Shown piece by piece: positions 20,964 to 23,246 of a DNA stretch of 23,246 nt. The notes beneath the pieces are model-generated. The model had not been told where the DNA came from, searched no databases, and saw only the letters and a program-made list of their open reading frames with translations. A program made the position numbers and the translations under genes. The DNA is from a virus, in IMG/VR virus record IMGVR_UViG_3300018481_000076, positions 1 through 23,246 of that record; one strand, 5' to 3'. Each line of letters starts with the position of its first letter. Position 1 is the stretch's first letter.

Positions 20964-22439
20964 ATGACGAAGGCACTGGCACTGGGCAAAGGCGGCACCG
21001 CTACGGATGCTCTCATCACCAAGGCAGTGAAGAACGCCAAAGACGCGGGCAAAAAGGCTGTCGCCTTGACCGATGGCGAAGGGCTGTTTCTCGACTGCAA
21101 CCTGACCGAAGGCGCGGCGCGTCCGCTGGTGTGGCGCTTCCAGTACGGTAGTCCGACACGCCGCGATGCGAACGGCAAGCCGGTGCGCAACAAGCTGACC
21201 TTTGGCGAGTACCCAGGCAAGAGCCTCGCGCAAGCCCGCGAAGAGGCTGAGGCGGCGCGCACGCAGATCGCCCAGGGGGTTGACCCCGCCCAGGCGCGCG
21301 ACGCTGCCAAGCAGGCTGAGAAGGCTGCCCAGGTGCATGCTGCGATCGTCGCCCCGATCGTCGCCCGCGGCGCCAAGGTCGGCACCTTCCGCGCGATGGC
21401 TGCCGAATGGCACGCCCATAACGCGCCGAACTGGGCGAAGCACTACGCGCGCACCGTGGAGCTTTCGCTGGCGAATCACATCCTTCCGGTGGTCGGCGAC
21501 AAGCTGATGAACGACATCCATGCCATGGACTTCGTTGCGCTGCGTCGCGAGCATGAGCAAGAGGGCACCATTGAAGCGCTGGTTCACGCGCTGCGCTGGA
21601 CATCGGCAGTGTTCCGCTTCGCCATGGAAACCGGCCGCGTGAAGGCTGACCCCATCGTGATCCCGAAGGCGTTGCTTGCCATCAAGCGCGAACAGCGCGT
21701 GCATCGCCCCGCAGTCACTTCGCCTAGCAGCGTGCGTGCGCTGATGCAGGCCATCTACGCTCGCGATGAAAGCAGCATCACGCATGCGATGGTCCTGGCC
21801 GCGCTGACGATGCAGCGCATCGGCTCTGTCGTCGCGATGACCTGGGCGGACATCGACCTTGACGCGCAAGTGTGGGTGGTCCCCGCTGAGAAGATGAAGA
21901 TGCGCACCACGCTGAAGAAAAGCCGCAAGGCGCAGCTTGGTCAGCTTGACCACGTGGTGCCCCTCAGCACGCAAGCCTGCGCGCTCCTGCGCCGCATCAA
22001 GGCCATGCAATCGGCTGGTGCGCTGTCCCCCTCGCTGCGTCGCCTGAAGGCTTCGCCTTACGTGCTGCCGAACTACTTCGATGCGACCAAGCACATGGCT
22101 CGCACCAGCGCGACCGACTACATGCGCGATGTCATGGGCTATGCGGACACGCACTGCCTGCATGGCTTCCGCGCGATGGGGCGCACCGCTGGCGCCTACC
22201 AAGCTGGCGTCGCACCGCAACTGCTGGAGGCGCAACTGGCCCACAAGGGCAGCAAAGACGCGATGGGGCGCGACCAGACCAATGGCCTGCGCGAAGCCTA
22301 CGATCGCGCCAGCGAGGCGTATAGGGAGCCTGCGATGGTCAAGGCGCGCAGCGCTGGAGTGCAGCAGTACGCTGACTGGCTCGATGAGGTGTGCGGACCT
22401 GCCCCGTGGCAGGGCGGCGCGCTGAAGCTGGCTGCCTAA
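20964..22439 (+). CDS. int: P4-type tyrosine recombinase / phage integrase
   Basis: The ATG at 20964 follows GGAGA (20954-20958) by 5 nt. Of 491 aa, residues about 15-125 are the DUF4102-like arm-DNA-binding domain (ALTDGEGLFLDC, LTFGEYPGKSLAQAREEAE). Residues 140-235 are the core-binding helices. The rest is the catalytic domain, with Arg285 (LTMQRIGSV), Lys310/312 (PAEKMKM), His330 (DHVVPLS), His400 and Arg403 (LHGFRA), His427 (QLAHKG) and the nucleophile Tyr446 (AYDRA), so it should be active. It catalyses integration of the phage and, with an excisionase, excision. A short Lys/Arg/Gln insert at 314-328 is unusual. It is convergent with an AlpA-like gene and followed by a terminator inside that gene. 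Confidence 0.93.
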   Translation: MTKALALGKGGTATDALITKAVKNAKDAGKKAVALTDGEGLFLDCNLTEGAARPLVWRFQYGSPTRRDANGKPVRNKLTFGEYPGKSLAQAREEAEAARTQIAQGVDPAQARDAAKQAEKAAQVHAAIVAPIVARGAKVGTFRAMAAEWHAHNAPNWAKHYARTVELSLANHILPVVGDKLMNDIHAMDFVALRREHEQEGTIEALVHALRWTSAVFRFAMETGRVKADPIVIPKALLAIKREQRVHRPAVTSPSSVRALMQAIYARDESSITHAMVLAALTMQRIGSVVAMTWADIDLDAQVWVVPAEKMKMRTTLKKSRKAQLGQLDHVVPLSTQACALLRRIKAMQSAGALSPSLRRLKASPYVLPNYFDATKHMARTSATDYMRDVMGYADTHCLHGFRAMGRTAGAYQAGVAPQLLEAQLAHKGSKDAMGRDQTNGLREAYDRASEAYREPAMVKARSAGVQQYADWLDEVCGPAPWQGGALKLAA

Positions 22440-22445
22440 GCAGCG

Positions 22446-22766
22446 TCACTCACCACTGGGGGCCTTCGGGCCCCTTTTCTTTTCCAGCACGCGCGCAAGG
22501 TCATCGTTGCCGGTGGTGGTGCGCCTGTTGTCGCGCACCCAGGTGCGCACCACGCCAAGCACCCAAAAATTGATGCCTGCACCGCGCTTGGGAATCGGGC
22601 GCGGGACCTTGCCATTGCGCAAGGTGAGCAGATTGCGAATCGTGCGCTCACTCAGGCCGATCAGGTCACTGACTTCGCCAATGCGTACCAGTGCTTCGTC
22701 GGGAAGCTGACGGGTGTCAACGTGTCTGCGCGGTGCGGTGGTCCGCACGCGCTTTGCGGCTGCCAT
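22446..22766 (-). CDS. AlpA-like excisionase / transcriptional regulator
   Basis: The ATG at 22766 follows GAAGGG; the longer frame would need a TTG start. The 106-aa product has a basic N-terminus (AAAKRVRTTAPRRH) and a MerR/AlpA-type helix-turn-helix at about residues 24-50 (EALVRIGEVSDLIGLSERTI), followed by the wing (VPRPIPKRGAGINFWVLGVV) and a final helix with RTWVRDNRR. The FWVLGVVRTWV pattern after the wing is typical of AlpA-like proteins, many of which are excisionases or activators of the adjacent integrase. The C-terminal KKRGPKAPSGE is encoded by the integrase terminator hairpin. A role as the excisionase partner of the integrase is inferred from proximity. Confidence 0.82.
   Translation of the reverse strand: MAAAKRVRTTAPRRHVDTRQLPDEALVRIGEVSDLIGLSERTIRNLLTLRNGKVPRPIPKRGAGINFWVLGVVRTWVRDNRRTTTGNDDLARVLEKKRGPKAPSGE
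22459..22483 (+). terminator. Integrase terminator inside the AlpA-like gene
   Basis: GGGGCC (22459-22464), a TTCG tetraloop, GGCCCC (22469-22474) and TTTTCTTTT (22475-22483). It begins 19 nt after the integrase stop. The same bases encode the last residues of the convergent AlpA-like protein, so it is both coding and terminating. Confidence 0.85.
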
Positions 22767-22856
22767 AGGGTTGCCCTTCGCTATCTTGTTGTCGTTGCCA
22801 TTGCTTGCGCTAGGGCATCCCTCGGTGCCCTGCTTGGTCAATCGAAAGACTTGCTG

Positions 22857-23243
22857 CTAATGCGTCGTCAGTTCAATGCCTTCGTTCGCATACAGCGTCC
22901 GAATGGCACTGATGGCTGCGCCAGCCCCGCCGCTGAAGCGAATGGGCTTGACGTGCGCAGCACGACACTTGTACTCAGCCACGTGGCCGATGAATTTGGT
23001 GTTCAGCAACACCGTGGCGCGCGGGGTCCACTTCTCTGCGTGGTCCGCATCGATGAAGCGCGCCGCATCGGCGTAGCCGTTCAGGGCTGCCTTCACCTCG
23101 GTGACTTGCGGACCAATCAGGCCGACGACATCGAAGGGCAGCACGTGCATCTTGCCGGTGTCTTCGGCTTCACCCAGTTCGCGCACCGGGCCCAGTTCGT
23201 TCTGAAGCGAGGCATGCACCATGGCCGCGATGTCGCTGCGCAT
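22857..23243 (-). CDS. Hypothetical protein at the right edge (5' end may continue beyond window)
   Basis: The 128 visible residues start with MRSDIAAMVHASLQNELGP. The frame is still open at base 23246, so the true start may lie outside the window, and no ribosome site can be judged. It has a KMHVLPFDVVGLIGPQVTEV segment, an Ala/Asp helix (DAARFIDADHAEKW), then ATVLLNTKFIGHVAEYKC and a Gly/Ala-rich end (RFSGGAGAAISAIR). No recombination or replication motif is recognised. It is read leftward toward the AlpA-like gene, 90 nt away, so both may belong to one operon entering the window from the right. Confidence 0.6.
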   Translation of the reverse strand: MRSDIAAMVHASLQNELGPVRELGEAEDTGKMHVLPFDVVGLIGPQVTEVKAALNGYADAARFIDADHAEKWTPRATVLLNTKFIGHVAEYKCRAAHVKPIRFSGGAGAAISAIRTLYANEGIELTTH

Positions 23244-23246
23244 GGC

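Overview
The window looks like an internal segment of a temperate, short-tailed (podovirus-type) phage of a GC-rich proteobacterium. A beta-proteobacterial, Burkholderiales-type host is my best guess. It rests on the high GC content and on the resemblance of the virion gene order to the Bordetella BPP-1 / Burkholderia BcepC6B style of phage; I could not run a search to confirm it. No rRNA, tRNA, CRISPR array or insertion sequence was seen.

Bases 1-14678 are one rightward virion-structure operon. It holds the 3' end of an unidentified gene, a scaffold-like protein, the major capsid protein (followed at once by a hairpin terminator), small head or decoration proteins, a head-tail adaptor, a beta-propeller-type tail hub/nozzle protein, a GNAT-like protein, a block of Gln/Gly/Met-rich and Ala/Gly-rich proteins that are probably ejected with the DNA, and a tail fibre with four tandem repeats. 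Most genes abut or overlap by 1-11 nt, with strong Shine-Dalgarno sequences. Terminase and portal genes would lie to the left of the window.

A hairpin terminator follows the fibre gene. A 51-codon lipoprotein gene overlaps that hairpin and is coupled by ATGA to a 135-aa protein. A convergent terminator then separates these from a leftward seven-gene operon (17430 to 15298): an unknown 226-aa protein, a 63-aa protein, two tiny membrane proteins, a protein with an N-terminal NGWTNYETW motif, an unknown 117-aa protein and an XRE-type helix-turn-helix protein. This operon and a rightward eight-gene operon (17574-20655) diverge from a 143-bp control region with three short-spacer palindromes placed on the likely -10 elements. 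The rightward operon encodes several Cys-rich, probably metal-binding proteins (one of the YkgJ type), a two-helix membrane protein, and a stand-alone winged-helix protein that looks like the N-terminal domain of CapW/BrxR-type regulators.

A 308-bp non-coding stretch with inverted repeats (20656-20963) precedes a P4-type tyrosine integrase with all its catalytic residues. It is the natural candidate for the phage attachment site. Convergent to the integrase are an AlpA/excisionase-like gene and an unidentified gene that reaches the right edge. If attP does lie at about 20.84 kb, the accessory genes at 14.7-20.6 kb would sit at one extremity of the integrated prophage, a common place for lysogenic-conversion or defence genes. 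That is inference. No lysis, replication or DNA-packaging genes are recognisable inside the window.
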